Shown here piece by piece: positions 1 to 10,132 of a DNA stretch of 42,169 nt. Under the pieces are notes generated by a model. The model worked only from the letters and a program-made list of their open reading frames with translations. It ran no database searches and had not been told where the DNA came from. Origin of the DNA: an uncultured Clostridia bacterium (lineage in GTDB: Bacteria > Bacillota > Clostridia > TANB77 > CAG-508); contig CANPZY010000014.1 of NCBI GenBank assembly GCA_947588945.1, forward strand, positions 1 to 42,169. The letters are read 5' to 3'. A program made the translations under genes and the position numbers. The number at the start of each line of letters is the position of its first letter. The stretch's first letter is position 1.

Positions 1-62
1 AAAATGTTGTTTATACTAGCAAAGTATGATATTATATGGATATATTTTCTAAGGAGATAAAA

Positions 63-1073
63 ATGCCTAAAGTAAGTGTTATTGTACCTGTTTATAATGT
101 GGAAAAATACATAAAAAATTGTTTAGAATCTTTGGTTAATCAAACATTAAAAGATATAGAAATAATAATTGTAAATGACGGATCAACAGATTCTTCAAAA
201 AGCATTATATATGAGTACATAGAAAAGTATAATAATATTGTTTATCTTGAAAAAGAAAATGGCGGTCTTTCTGATGCTAGAAATTATGGCTTAAATTATG
301 CAAAAGGAGAATATATCGCATTTTTAGACTCTGATGATTATGCTGATATAAGCATTTACGAAAAAATGTACAATAAAGCAATTGAAGAAAACTCTGACTA
401 TGTTGAGTGTGATTTTTATTGGGCATATCCTAAAAATAGTAAAGATAATTTACCCTCAAAATCAAAATCTAATACAGATGTAAAACATGAGGGCTCTTTT
501 TCAAAGCTAAAATTAGATAATGGATATATATACAAAAATAAAAGAGAAATGATGATTTATGGAAGAGTTGTTGCATGGAATAAGCTTATAAAAAGAGGGA
601 TAATTACAGAAAAATTTCCGGTTTCACTTAATTATGAAGATGTAGAATTTTTTTATAAATTGATACCTAATGTTAATAAATTTAGTTTTGTAAAAGAACC
701 ACTAATTTATTATATACAAAGGGAAAACTCAATCGTTAATAAACAAGATTACAGGACGGGCCAGATTTTTAACGTGTTTAATAATGTATTTGATTATTAT
801 AAAAAGAATAACTTATATGATGAATATAAAGAAGAATTAGAATATTCATACACAAGGATATTACTATGTAGTTCGTTAAAGAGAATGGCAAAAATTAAAG
901 ATAGAGTAGCAAGAGAAAGACTTATAGATGAAACATGGCAGAACTTAAATACAAAGTTTCCAGATTGGAAGAAAAATAAGATTTTGTCAAAGAAATCTAT
1001 AAAAAATTTATATATAAAAAGCGTAAACAAGATTACATTAAACATATATTCAAAAATATTTAAAATTTTATAG
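63..1073 (+). CDS. GT2 family glycosyltransferase
   Basis: VSVIVPVYNVEKYIKNCLESLVNQTLKDIEIIIVNDGSTD and LDSDDY motifs. Start moved to ATG 63, after the AAGGAG RBS; the ORF track starts at 36. Confidence 0.9.
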   Translation: MPKVSVIVPVYNVEKYIKNCLESLVNQTLKDIEIIIVNDGSTDSSKSIIYEYIEKYNNIVYLEKENGGLSDARNYGLNYAKGEYIAFLDSDDYADISIYEKMYNKAIEENSDYVECDFYWAYPKNSKDNLPSKSKSNTDVKHEGSFSKLKLDNGYIYKNKREMMIYGRVVAWNKLIKRGIITEKFPVSLNYEDVEFFYKLIPNVNKFSFVKEPLIYYIQRENSIVNKQDYRTGQIFNVFNNVFDYYKKNNLYDEYKEELEYSYTRILLCSSLKRMAKIKDRVARERLIDETWQNLNTKFPDWKKNKILSKKSIKNLYIKSVNKITLNIYSKIFKIL

Positions 1074-1227
1074 AAATATTATAAAAGCAAATAAAAATAT
1101 AATGGCTTTAAAAAAATTATGAAAGATGTTTAATAATAAAGATATTTAATAATTATGAAAAATTGTGAAAAGAATATAAAATTTATAAAACCTTATTAAA
1201 TATTGATAAAAATGAAAGGAAAGTTTA

Positions 1228-2319
1228 GTGAAAAAGAAAATTTTATTTGGAATTACAAGTTTAACACTTGGTGGAGCAGAGAGAGTTTTAGTTGATTTGT
1301 GCAATAGACTTGCTTCAGATTATGAGATTACAGTTTTTACTATATATGATGGTGGAGAACTGAAAAAACAATTAAATTCCAAAATAAAAATAATAAGCTT
1401 ATATAATAAGCCATCAAATGAATACAACAAGTTTGAACATATAAAAATTTCGCTAAAACTTTTACTTAGTACGAAAATAGAAGATAATTATGATGTAAGA
1501 GTAGCTTTTCTAGAGGGTCCGGTTACAAGATTATTTTCGAAAAAATCAAAAGCTAAAAAGATAGCATGGATTCATAGTGACATTGCTCAGATTTTTGGGA
1601 ATGATTTTAAATCTAAGATTAAAAAGAAGTTTGATAAAAAAATATATAAAAAATATGATAAAATAGTTTTTGTAAGTGAAGAAAGTAAAAAAGATTTTAA
1701 CAAAGTATATGGAAAAGAATTTAATGAAATAGTTATTAGAAATTACATTGATTATAATAATGTCATTGAAAAATCTAAAGAAAACGTTAATATTCCATAT
1801 AACGAAAAAGATATAAATTTAGTAAGTGTATGCAGACTAGTTCAACCAAAAGCAATAGACAGATTTATAAATATTCATGCTAAATTAGAAAAAGACGGAA
1901 TTCACAGCAAAGTATACATTATAGGTGATGGTCCACTTAGATATTCATTACAAAAGCAAATTGATAAATTAGGTGAAACAGAAAGTTTTTATTTACTAGG
2001 AGCAAAGGAGAATCCATATCCATACATAAAGAAAGCTGATTATTTCTGCTTATTATCATATTTTGAAGGTTATGGTATGTCACTAGAAGAAGCTAAAATT
2101 CTTAATAAAACAATAATAACTACTGATACAGCCGCAAGAGAATGTGTAACTAATTATGAAAATTCAGTATTACTAAAAAATACTGAAAAAGAAATATATT
2201 TAGGTCTAAAGAAAATTCTTGCAGGAGATAACATAAAAAATAAAAAAGAAACAAATGAAAATAAAATAAATATCGATAACTATGAAGAAATTATAGAAAA
2301 AGTAAAAAGCATTTTTTAA
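1228..2319 (+). CDS. GT4 family glycosyltransferase (GTG start)
   Basis: N-terminal LTLGGAERVLVDLCNRL and C-terminal LLSYFEGYGMSLEEAKIL motifs typical of GT4. Confidence 0.88.
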   Translation: MKKKILFGITSLTLGGAERVLVDLCNRLASDYEITVFTIYDGGELKKQLNSKIKIISLYNKPSNEYNKFEHIKISLKLLLSTKIEDNYDVRVAFLEGPVTRLFSKKSKAKKIAWIHSDIAQIFGNDFKSKIKKKFDKKIYKKYDKIVFVSEESKKDFNKVYGKEFNEIVIRNYIDYNNVIEKSKENVNIPYNEKDINLVSVCRLVQPKAIDRFINIHAKLEKDGIHSKVYIIGDGPLRYSLQKQIDKLGETESFYLLGAKENPYPYIKKADYFCLLSYFEGYGMSLEEAKILNKTIITTDTAARECVTNYENSVLLKNTEKEIYLGLKKILAGDNIKNKKETNENKINIDNYEEIIEKVKSIF

Positions 2320-2322
2320 AAT

Positions 2323-2394
2323 AAATGCAGATATGAAAACAAATATAAATATGAAAATAAATACAAATATGAAGACAAATACAGATATGAAAAT
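2323..2394 (+). repeat. Four tandem imperfect 18-bp repeats, in frame downstream of the GT4 stop codon
   Basis: aaatgcagatatgaaaac / aaatataaatatgaaaat / aaatacaaatatgaagac / aaatacagatatgaaaat; in the GT4 frame each encodes K-(C/Y)-(R/K)-Y-E-(N/D). Confidence 0.85.
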
Positions 2395-2464
2395 AAAAGT
2401 TCAAAATAAGCAGTAAAATATAAATAAAAAGCTTACTGGCAAAAGTAAGAAAGGAATAAACTTA

Positions 2465-3394
2465 ATGAAAATATCGATACTAACGGCTACATACAATAGA
2501 GCTGATGATTTAGAAAGACTATATACAAGTTTAGTGGTAAATAGTAATTCAAATGTTGAATATGAATGGTTGATAATGGATGATGGTTCAACAGATAAAA
2601 CAAAATTAATAATTGATAATTTTAAAAAACAAAATATAGTAAAAATAGAATATCATTATCAAGAAAATCAAGGCAAAATGAGTGCAATTAATAATTTAAT
2701 GCAATATGTAACAGGTGACTTGGTAATGGCTTGTGATTCAGATGATTATTTTGCTACAGGTGCATTTGATATTATAAAAAAATATGAAGATTTATTATTA
2801 AATGATGATACAGTTTATGCACTAGCATTTTTAAAGAAAAATGAAAAAGGAAAAATAAGTGGAGAAGAATTTATAGAAGATCAGCATAGAAGTGATATGT
2901 TTAGTTTGTATTTTAGAGAAAAAATGACAGGAGAGAAAATACTAGTTTTTAAAACAGAGATTAGAAAAAAGTACAAGCACATACTAGAAGCAGATGAGAA
3001 ATTTGTAACAGAAGCAAGAATGTATAATAAAATTGATCAAGATTATGATATTATTTGCATAAATGAGGCAATAATCATAGGGGATTATAAAAATGATGGT
3101 TATACTAAAAATATAAAAAGAGTATTTGAAACAGCTCCACTTGGATATTATGAATATTTTAGGGAATTGTTACAAGTTAATTTAAAAGGAGTCCCTTTTA
3201 GTAAAAAAATGTATATTTATAAGCATTATATATTATTTGCAAATTTATCAGCAAGAGATAAAGCAATTAGTAATGTACATGGGTTATTTAATAAAATTAT
3301 GATTATTATTTTATGGATACCTGGAAGTATAGCTACTAAAAGGAAGTTTAAAAAGAATCATATTAAAAATGATTTTATGGATGAAGGATATTAG
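2465..3394 (+). CDS. GT2 family glycosyltransferase
   Basis: MKISILTATYNRADDLERLYTSL, DDGSTDKT, ACDSDDYF motifs. Confidence 0.9.
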   Translation: MKISILTATYNRADDLERLYTSLVVNSNSNVEYEWLIMDDGSTDKTKLIIDNFKKQNIVKIEYHYQENQGKMSAINNLMQYVTGDLVMACDSDDYFATGAFDIIKKYEDLLLNDDTVYALAFLKKNEKGKISGEEFIEDQHRSDMFSLYFREKMTGEKILVFKTEIRKKYKHILEADEKFVTEARMYNKIDQDYDIICINEAIIIGDYKNDGYTKNIKRVFETAPLGYYEYFRELLQVNLKGVPFSKKMYIYKHYILFANLSARDKAISNVHGLFNKIMIIILWIPGSIATKRKFKKNHIKNDFMDEGY

Positions 3395-3461
3395 GTTATT
3401 TTATAAGGACTAAAAAATAATGCTAAAGTAAATTTTTGCTTTAGAAAGGAATTATAGTAAA

Positions 3462-4199
3462 ATGCAAAATGAAGAAGATAGAATAATAGTCGAAAATGTT
3501 TATAAAACATTTAATGTGTATCTTGATAAGGCTAATAGTATAAAAGAAAAAGTATTATTCTGGAAAAGAAATAGAAAAGAAAAAAGAGAGGTATTAAAAG
3601 ACATAAGTCTTACTGTAAAAAATGGTGAAGCAGTAGCTTTAATAGGAGTTAATGGAAGCGGAAAATCAACTTTATTAAAATTAATGACAAAAATAATTTA
3701 TCCTAATAAAGGAAGGGTTACTACTAATGGAAAACTAACATCACTTTTAGAATTAGGAGCAGGATTTCATCCAGATTTTTCAGGAAGAGAAAATATTTAT
3801 TTTAATGCATCAATATTTGGATTGACTAAAAAAGAAATTGATAAAAGACTTGAAAGCATTATTGATTTTTCAGAATTAGGTTCATATATAGATAATCCGA
3901 TTAGAACGTATTCTTCTGGAATGTATATGAGACTAGCTTTTGCAGTAGCAATTAATGTTGACGCAGATATTTTACTAGTTGACGAAATCTTATCTGTTGG
4001 TGATCAACATTTTCAAGAAAAATGTTTAAATAAAATGAAGGAACTAAAAAATCAAGGAAAGACAATGGTTTTTGTAACTCATAATTTAAGTTCTGCTAGA
4101 GAATTATGTGATAGGGCAGTATGGCTTGATAATGGCGTAATTCGAATGGATGGAAAAACGGATGAAGTTATAGATGAATATATAAAACAGACAACATAA
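3462..4199 (+). CDS. Polysaccharide/teichoic acid ABC transporter ATP-binding protein (Wzt/TagH-like)
   Basis: Walker A GVNGSGKSTLLK, signature YSSGMYMRLAFAVA, Walker B DILLVDEIL. Confidence 0.92.
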   Translation: MQNEEDRIIVENVYKTFNVYLDKANSIKEKVLFWKRNRKEKREVLKDISLTVKNGEAVALIGVNGSGKSTLLKLMTKIIYPNKGRVTTNGKLTSLLELGAGFHPDFSGRENIYFNASIFGLTKKEIDKRLESIIDFSELGSYIDNPIRTYSSGMYMRLAFAVAINVDADILLVDEILSVGDQHFQEKCLNKMKELKNQGKTMVFVTHNLSSARELCDRAVWLDNGVIRMDGKTDEVIDEYIKQTT

Positions 4200-4247
4200 A
4201 GTTAAGGTAAATATATGAAATATAAAGTTAAGATGAATATATGAAAT
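4196..4247 (+). repeat. Direct tandem repeat, 2 x 26 bp
   Basis: ataaagttaaggtaaatatatgaaat (4196-4221) followed by ataaagttaagatgaatatatgaaat (4222-4247). Confidence 0.85.
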
Positions 4248-4341
4248 AAGCAACATAAATTTACAAACAATAAAGATAAGAGTGAAATGTAAAAAAATAA
4301 ATAAGTGATGAAAAATTAATTCATTATAAAAGGAAAGAAAG

Positions 4342-5115
4342 ATGAGTATTTTTAAAAGATTATATCAATATAGAGAACTATTAAAAACAAGCATAAAAAA
4401 AGATGTAGGTGGAAAATATAAAAACTCTTTTTTAGGAGTAATATGGTCATTTATTAATCCATTACTTCAAATATGTGTATATGCAATTGTTTTCCCATTA
4501 ATTATGAGAAACAAAATGGAAAACTATACAGTATTTATGGTATGTGGTTTAATTCCATGGACATTCTTTTCAACAGTAATAAATAGAAGCTCTTTCGTAA
4601 TGATTGAAAATGGAAATATATTAAAAAAAGTATATTTTCCACGAGAAATTTTGCCAATATCTATAGTTACAAGTGAAGCAATAACATTTATGATATCTAC
4701 TTTGATAATAATAGGATTTGTTGTAGCAACAGGAGTTGGAATTAGTGCATATATTTTATTTTATCCATTATTATTGCTTGCACAATATGTTTTGCTAATA
4801 GGTATATCGTTTATTGTATCAAGTATAACTGTATATTTTAGAGATTTACAACATTTCATAGGAGTATTTTTACAGTTATTGTTCTATGGAACACCAATTG
4901 TTTATTCATTAGAAACAATACCAGAACAATTTAGATGGATATTAAAACTTAATCCAATGACATATATCATAGAAGGATATAGAGATATTTTTTATAATCA
5001 GCAGATGCCTAATTTACAAGAAATATTCGGAATTATTGGGATTGGGCTAGTAGTAATAGTGATAGGATATATGATATTTAATAAATTACAAAAAAGATTT
5101 GCAGAGGAATTATAA
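4342..5115 (+). CDS. Polysaccharide/teichoic acid ABC transporter permease (Wzm/TagG-like)
   Basis: KYKNSFLGVIWSFINPLLQICVYAIVF and FRDLQHFIGVFLQLLFYGTPIVYSLETIP are typical of the ABC2 exporter family. Confidence 0.92.
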   Translation: MSIFKRLYQYRELLKTSIKKDVGGKYKNSFLGVIWSFINPLLQICVYAIVFPLIMRNKMENYTVFMVCGLIPWTFFSTVINRSSFVMIENGNILKKVYFPREILPISIVTSEAITFMISTLIIIGFVVATGVGISAYILFYPLLLLAQYVLLIGISFIVSSITVYFRDLQHFIGVFLQLLFYGTPIVYSLETIPEQFRWILKLNPMTYIIEGYRDIFYNQQMPNLQEIFGIIGIGLVVIVIGYMIFNKLQKRFAEEL

Positions 5116-5216
5116 TTTTGATAAGAGCAAAAGAAATCTTATATAAATATCTTTACATTTTGGTTTAAATTGACGTAATAGAATAATAGAAAAATAATAC
5201 TTAGGGAGGATTACTA

Positions 5217-7478
5217 ATGGATTTTGATTTTTCAAAAGAACCAGGTAAGATAAAAAAAATATATAAAAAAACAGAAAACTATGAACCTTTAATCTCAATA
5301 ATAATGCCTTTTCATAATGATAAAGATTATATTGAGCAATCAGTTACATCTGTACTAAATCAAACTTTTACAGATTACGAAATTTTAATATTAGATGATG
5401 GTTCAACTGATGAAGAGAGTTTGAAAAAGTTAGAAGAAGTAAGTAAATTAGATGATAGAATAAAAGTATTTCATAAAGAAAATGAAGGATTATCTGCTAC
5501 AAGAGATTTTGGTGTAAGCAAAATGGATGAAAGATCTAAATATGTATGTATTTTAGATTCTGATGATTTGTTAGAGCCTACTAGTTTAGAATGTTTTTTC
5601 TGGGCATTAGAAACTAATAAAGATGCAGCATGGGCATACTCTGATTCTATTGGATTTGATGCTTTAGAATATACTTGGAATAAATATTTTGACTCTGATA
5701 AAATGAAGAAAAGAAATGATTTAATTACTGCATCATTAATAAGAAAAGAAGCTTATTTAGAAGTAGGCGGAATGGGACTTAAAGAAAAAGCAGTATATGA
5801 GGATTGGAATTTTTGGCTAAAACTTATAGCAAAAGGAAAGTTTCCTGTTAAAATAAGTTATTATCAAACTTGGTATAGAAGGAAGGGAAATTCTGGAGAG
5901 CTTGCAAAAGCAAGGAAAAATAAAAAAAGAGCATTAAAGATAGTTAAGGAAACAGAAAAAGGTATAACTAAAAAAGTAGAAGCAATTCAGTATCCAAAGT
6001 TTGATTATGATTGGGAGCAAATTGTTGAAGAAGCCGAAACAATACCAAAATTAAAAAATGAAAATGATAAAGATAAAACGAAAATATTAATGATAGTTCC
6101 ATGGATGATTACAGGTGGAGCAGATAAATTTAATCTTGATTTAGTAAAAAGATTAGATAAAAATAAATTTGATGTTACAATGATTTTAACAGAACCAACT
6201 ATAAATACATATAGACAAACCTTTGAAAATTATTGTACAGTGTATGATTTAACATCATTCTTAGATCAAAAATATTGGTTTGCATTTATAGATTACATCA
6301 TTGATAAAAATAATATTGACATTGTATTTAATAGTAACAGTGAGATTGGGTATGCATTTTTACCATTAATTAAAGCAAAACATAACGATTTACCTATAAT
6401 AGATTATGTTCATATGGAAGAGTGGTACAATAGAAACGGTGGATATTCAAGAGATTCAAGTGGTGTATCATCTGTAATAGATAAGACATTGACTTGTAAC
6501 GAAAATAGTAGAAAAATTTTAATAGATTATTTTAAAAGAAATCCTGATGAGATACAAACAGTTTATATAGGTGTTGATGAAAAAGAGTTTGATTCTGAAA
6601 AATATGATAAAAATGAGTTAATAGAAAAATATAAGATTCCTGAAAATAAATATATAATAAGTTATATATGCAGAATTACTGAACAGAAAAGACCTTTATT
6701 GTTATTGCAAATTATAAAAAAATTAAAAGAACAGAGAAATGATTTTATGTTTTTAATAGTTGGCGATGGAAACTTATTAAATAAGATGAAATCTAAAGCT
6801 AAAAAATTAAGAATAAATGATTGCATAATGTTTTTAGGAAATAATGAAAATACTCAAGAAATTTATAAAATTAGTGATATGACAATTAATTGCTCAATAA
6901 AAGAAGGTTTAGCACTAACATCTTATGAATCACTTGCAATGGGAGTACCTGTTATATCAAGTGATGTGGGTGGACAGAAAGAGTTAATTAATGAAGATGT
7001 AGGAATAGTTGTTCCTTGCAAACAAGATGAAAGTGAAATTTTAAACTTTAATTATGAACAAGAAGAAATAGATGAATATGTATTAGCGATAAATAAGATT
7101 ATTAAAGATTTAAATAAATATAAAGAAAATTCTAGAAAGAAAATTCTAAATGGATTTACTTTAGATGAAATGACGAAAAATATGACTAGAATTTTTGAAG
7201 AAGTAAAGAAAAATCCTAATAAGCAAAAAATAGAAAATGGTAAAGCATTAAAAATGCAAGAAGATTTATGCAAGGAGTTAATTTCAAAGACGTTCTTAGA
7301 GATGGAAGCAAAATATACTTGGGAATGTATGCAATATTGTGAAAAGATGGGATATAAGATTGTAAATTATAGAAGAGAATTGTTTAAAGATACAATGTGG
7401 AAATTTGGTCCATATAGAGTATTTATTAGATTTTTACAAAAGATAGGCGTAATTAAATTAATAAAACATATAGTTTAA
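5217..7478 (+). CDS. Bifunctional GT2-GT4 glycosyltransferase
   Basis: N-terminal GT2 (ISIIMPFHNDKDYIEQSVTSVLNQTFTDYEILILDDGSTDE, LDSDDLLEP); C-terminal GT4 (MIVPWMITGGADKFNLDLVKRL, NCSIKEGLALTSYESLAMGVPVISSDVGGQKELI). Confidence 0.88.
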   Translation: MDFDFSKEPGKIKKIYKKTENYEPLISIIMPFHNDKDYIEQSVTSVLNQTFTDYEILILDDGSTDEESLKKLEEVSKLDDRIKVFHKENEGLSATRDFGVSKMDERSKYVCILDSDDLLEPTSLECFFWALETNKDAAWAYSDSIGFDALEYTWNKYFDSDKMKKRNDLITASLIRKEAYLEVGGMGLKEKAVYEDWNFWLKLIAKGKFPVKISYYQTWYRRKGNSGELAKARKNKKRALKIVKETEKGITKKVEAIQYPKFDYDWEQIVEEAETIPKLKNENDKDKTKILMIVPWMITGGADKFNLDLVKRLDKNKFDVTMILTEPTINTYRQTFENYCTVYDLTSFLDQKYWFAFIDYIIDKNNIDIVFNSNSEIGYAFLPLIKAKHNDLPIIDYVHMEEWYNRNGGYSRDSSGVSSVIDKTLTCNENSRKILIDYFKRNPDEIQTVYIGVDEKEFDSEKYDKNELIEKYKIPENKYIISYICRITEQKRPLLLLQIIKKLKEQRNDFMFLIVGDGNLLNKMKSKAKKLRINDCIMFLGNNENTQEIYKISDMTINCSIKEGLALTSYESLAMGVPVISSDVGGQKELINEDVGIVVPCKQDESEILNFNYEQEEIDEYVLAINKIIKDLNKYKENSRKKILNGFTLDEMTKNMTRIFEEVKKNPNKQKIENGKALKMQEDLCKELISKTFLEMEAKYTWECMQYCEKMGYKIVNYRRELFKDTMWKFGPYRVFIRFLQKIGVIKLIKHIV

Positions 7479-7533
7479 TTTAATATGATTTTCTTAGAGT
7501 AAAATATACTAAAGAAAATTATTGGAGTAAAAA

Positions 7534-9126
7534 ATGAAAATTGGAAATTTATTAAAAAAGATTATTTTTTATATTGGAATCACAATTATATTTGCGGTTA
7601 TATTTAGTAATTTGTTTTTTACAGCAAGTATTTCAAATAATATAAATGAAAAAATAAGTATAACAACTAATAGTATATTAAAATTAATTGTATCAATAAT
7701 AATAGCTATATTTATGTATTACTTAAGTATCAGTATTCAAAAAATTGACAATAAGAAATTAAAGAAGAGAATACTAATATTGGTACTTATAGCATTTTAT
7801 ATTATACAAATAATATGGATGATTTATAGAAATTCATCACCAGTCGCAGATCAAAGATATGTGTATGGTGGAGCAAGTGAGCTTTATGATACTAATATGA
7901 GGGAAATAAGTGCTCCTGATTATTTTGGAGTATATCCACAACAACTTACTTTAGCATTTATGTTTAATTTACTGTTTAATATTATTAGAATTAATAGTAT
8001 AATAATAGTCAAATTAGTAAATGCTTTAGCAAATACATTGAGTTTATTTGCTATATATTTAATAACAGATTATTTAGGCAAAAATAAAGGTGAAAATAAA
8101 AAATCATCTAATAATCCACTTGCAATATTATTGTTTTGTGGATTTATTGCAATTCCAATGCTATCAACATTTATATATGGTGATGAAATAGGATTATCAT
8201 TTGCATTGTTTAGTATATATTTTATAATGCGATATTCATTAGAAAATAAAAGAAAATATTTAATCTTTTCGGCAATATTAATGTGTTTTGGCTATATGTT
8301 TAGAATGAATAATTTAATAATTATAATTGCAATTTTAGTCTATTTATTACTTGATATATTAAAACAAAAATATAACCTAAAAAATGACTTAAAAAAAGGT
8401 TTATTAAAGATTTTTAACAAAGTAGGATTTATATTATTGTTTTTAATAATTGTATTTACTCCAAATAGTTTAGTTAAAAACATTATGATAAGTAAATATA
8501 ACATAGATACAGGAACTAAATTTCCTGTTATAGGATATCTTGCTATGGGAATGTCTGATAGTGAGAGAGGAGCAGGCTGGTATGATGACGATATGTATAA
8601 AATTAATGATTTCGGTGAAGAAGAAAAGATTGAAATTTATAAACAATTAATTCTAAACAGATTAAAATATTTTAAAGAAAATCCAAGAGAATTTTTAGAT
8701 TTTTATTCAAGGAAAATAGTGTCAACTTGGGCAGAAAATTCATATTCTGCAATTTGGCATAATCAAACCTTTAATTTTTCTGATGAAACTTTAGAAAAAG
8801 ATATGGGTAAAGATGAACAAGTGCTAAATAATGAAGATATAATAAAAATAATTCAAAAAGGTGTAGTATTATTAATATTTATAAGTAGTGCAATATTTCT
8901 TATTAAAAATAGAAAGAATTTATCTAATGAAGTTGTTCTTTTATTAGTAATTTTTATAGGTGGATTTCTATTTCATATATTATGGGAAACCAAATCAAGA
9001 TATATAATACCATATATTGTAGTGTTAATACCAATTGCATCAATGAATACAGAGTTAATAAAGTTAAAATTAAAAAATAAAAAAGATGATAAAAATGTGG
9101 TTAAAAAGGAAAAATCAAATAGTTAA
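7534..9126 (+). CDS. Multi-pass membrane glycosyltransferase, GT-C-like (paralog 1)
   Basis: Many TM segments; C-terminal FIGGFLFHILWETKSRYIIPYIVVLIPIAS shared with two downstream paralogs. Confidence 0.75.
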   Translation: MKIGNLLKKIIFYIGITIIFAVIFSNLFFTASISNNINEKISITTNSILKLIVSIIIAIFMYYLSISIQKIDNKKLKKRILILVLIAFYIIQIIWMIYRNSSPVADQRYVYGGASELYDTNMREISAPDYFGVYPQQLTLAFMFNLLFNIIRINSIIIVKLVNALANTLSLFAIYLITDYLGKNKGENKKSSNNPLAILLFCGFIAIPMLSTFIYGDEIGLSFALFSIYFIMRYSLENKRKYLIFSAILMCFGYMFRMNNLIIIIAILVYLLLDILKQKYNLKNDLKKGLLKIFNKVGFILLFLIIVFTPNSLVKNIMISKYNIDTGTKFPVIGYLAMGMSDSERGAGWYDDDMYKINDFGEEEKIEIYKQLILNRLKYFKENPREFLDFYSRKIVSTWAENSYSAIWHNQTFNFSDETLEKDMGKDEQVLNNEDIIKIIQKGVVLLIFISSAIFLIKNRKNLSNEVVLLLVIFIGGFLFHILWETKSRYIIPYIVVLIPIASMNTELIKLKLKNKKDDKNVVKKEKSNS

Positions 9127-9154
9127 AAAATATTAAAATAGAAAGGCAAATAAA

Positions 9155-10093
9155 ATGAAAAAATTATCACTTGTTATACCAATGTATTATGAAGAAGAAG
9201 TAGCAGAAGATTGTTATAAGAGGGTATCTAAAGTAGTAGAGGGGCTTAAAGAAAACTATGAATACGAAATCATTTTTATAAATGATGGTTCACAAGATAG
9301 AACATTAGAAATATTAGAAAAAATCGCTAAAGAAGATAAAAACGTTAAGGTTATATCATTTTCTAGAAACTTTGGACATCAAGCAGCAGTAACGGCTGGA
9401 TTAAAATTTGTAACAGGAGATGCAATTATCATAATGGATGCAGACCTTCAAGATCCTCCTGAACTTATTCCAGATATGTTAACAAAATGGGAAGAGGGCT
9501 TTGAAGTAATTTATGGAAAAAGAAAATCAAGAGAAGGGGAATCAGCTTTTAAGCTATTTACAGCAAAAGCTTTTTATGCAACAATCAATAAACTAAGTGA
9601 TATAGAAATTCCAAAAAATACTGGTGATTTTAGATTGGTTGATAGAAAAGTTGTTGACGTTATTAATACACTTCCAGAACATAATAAATTTTTAAGAGGA
9701 CTATTTAGCTGGGTAGGATTTAAACAATATGCTTATGAATATGAAAGAAAAGAAAGATTAGCCGGTAAAACAAAATATCCATTTAAGAAAATGATGAAGC
9801 TAGCATCAGATGGAATAATGAGTTTTTCAACAAAACCACTTAAACTAGTTGGAGGACTTGGAATCTTTTCAGTAATTGTATCAATACTTATACTTATTTA
9901 TTCAATATTATCATTTGCATTAAAATGGAATAACTTAATTCCTGGTTGGACTTCAATAATGTGTGTAACTACTTTTCTAGGAGGAGTTATATTAATTTCT
10001 CTTTATATGATAGGCGAGTATATTGCAAGAATTTATGATGAAGTAAGACATAGACCAGAGTATATAATTGATAAAACAATTAATATAAAATAA
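9155..10093 (+). CDS. GT2 polyprenyl-phosphate glycosyltransferase (GtrB/DPM1-like)
   Basis: LSLVIPMYYEEEVAEDCYKRV, FSRNFGHQAAVTAGL, MDADLQDPPELIP, and two C-terminal TM helices. Confidence 0.92.
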   Translation: MKKLSLVIPMYYEEEVAEDCYKRVSKVVEGLKENYEYEIIFINDGSQDRTLEILEKIAKEDKNVKVISFSRNFGHQAAVTAGLKFVTGDAIIIMDADLQDPPELIPDMLTKWEEGFEVIYGKRKSREGESAFKLFTAKAFYATINKLSDIEIPKNTGDFRLVDRKVVDVINTLPEHNKFLRGLFSWVGFKQYAYEYERKERLAGKTKYPFKKMMKLASDGIMSFSTKPLKLVGGLGIFSVIVSILILIYSILSFALKWNNLIPGWTSIMCVTTFLGGVILISLYMIGEYIARIYDEVRHRPEYIIDKTINIK

Positions 10094-10132
10094 AAATGAT
10101 ATAAAAATTTAAGAAGTAAAAAGGGATAACAA

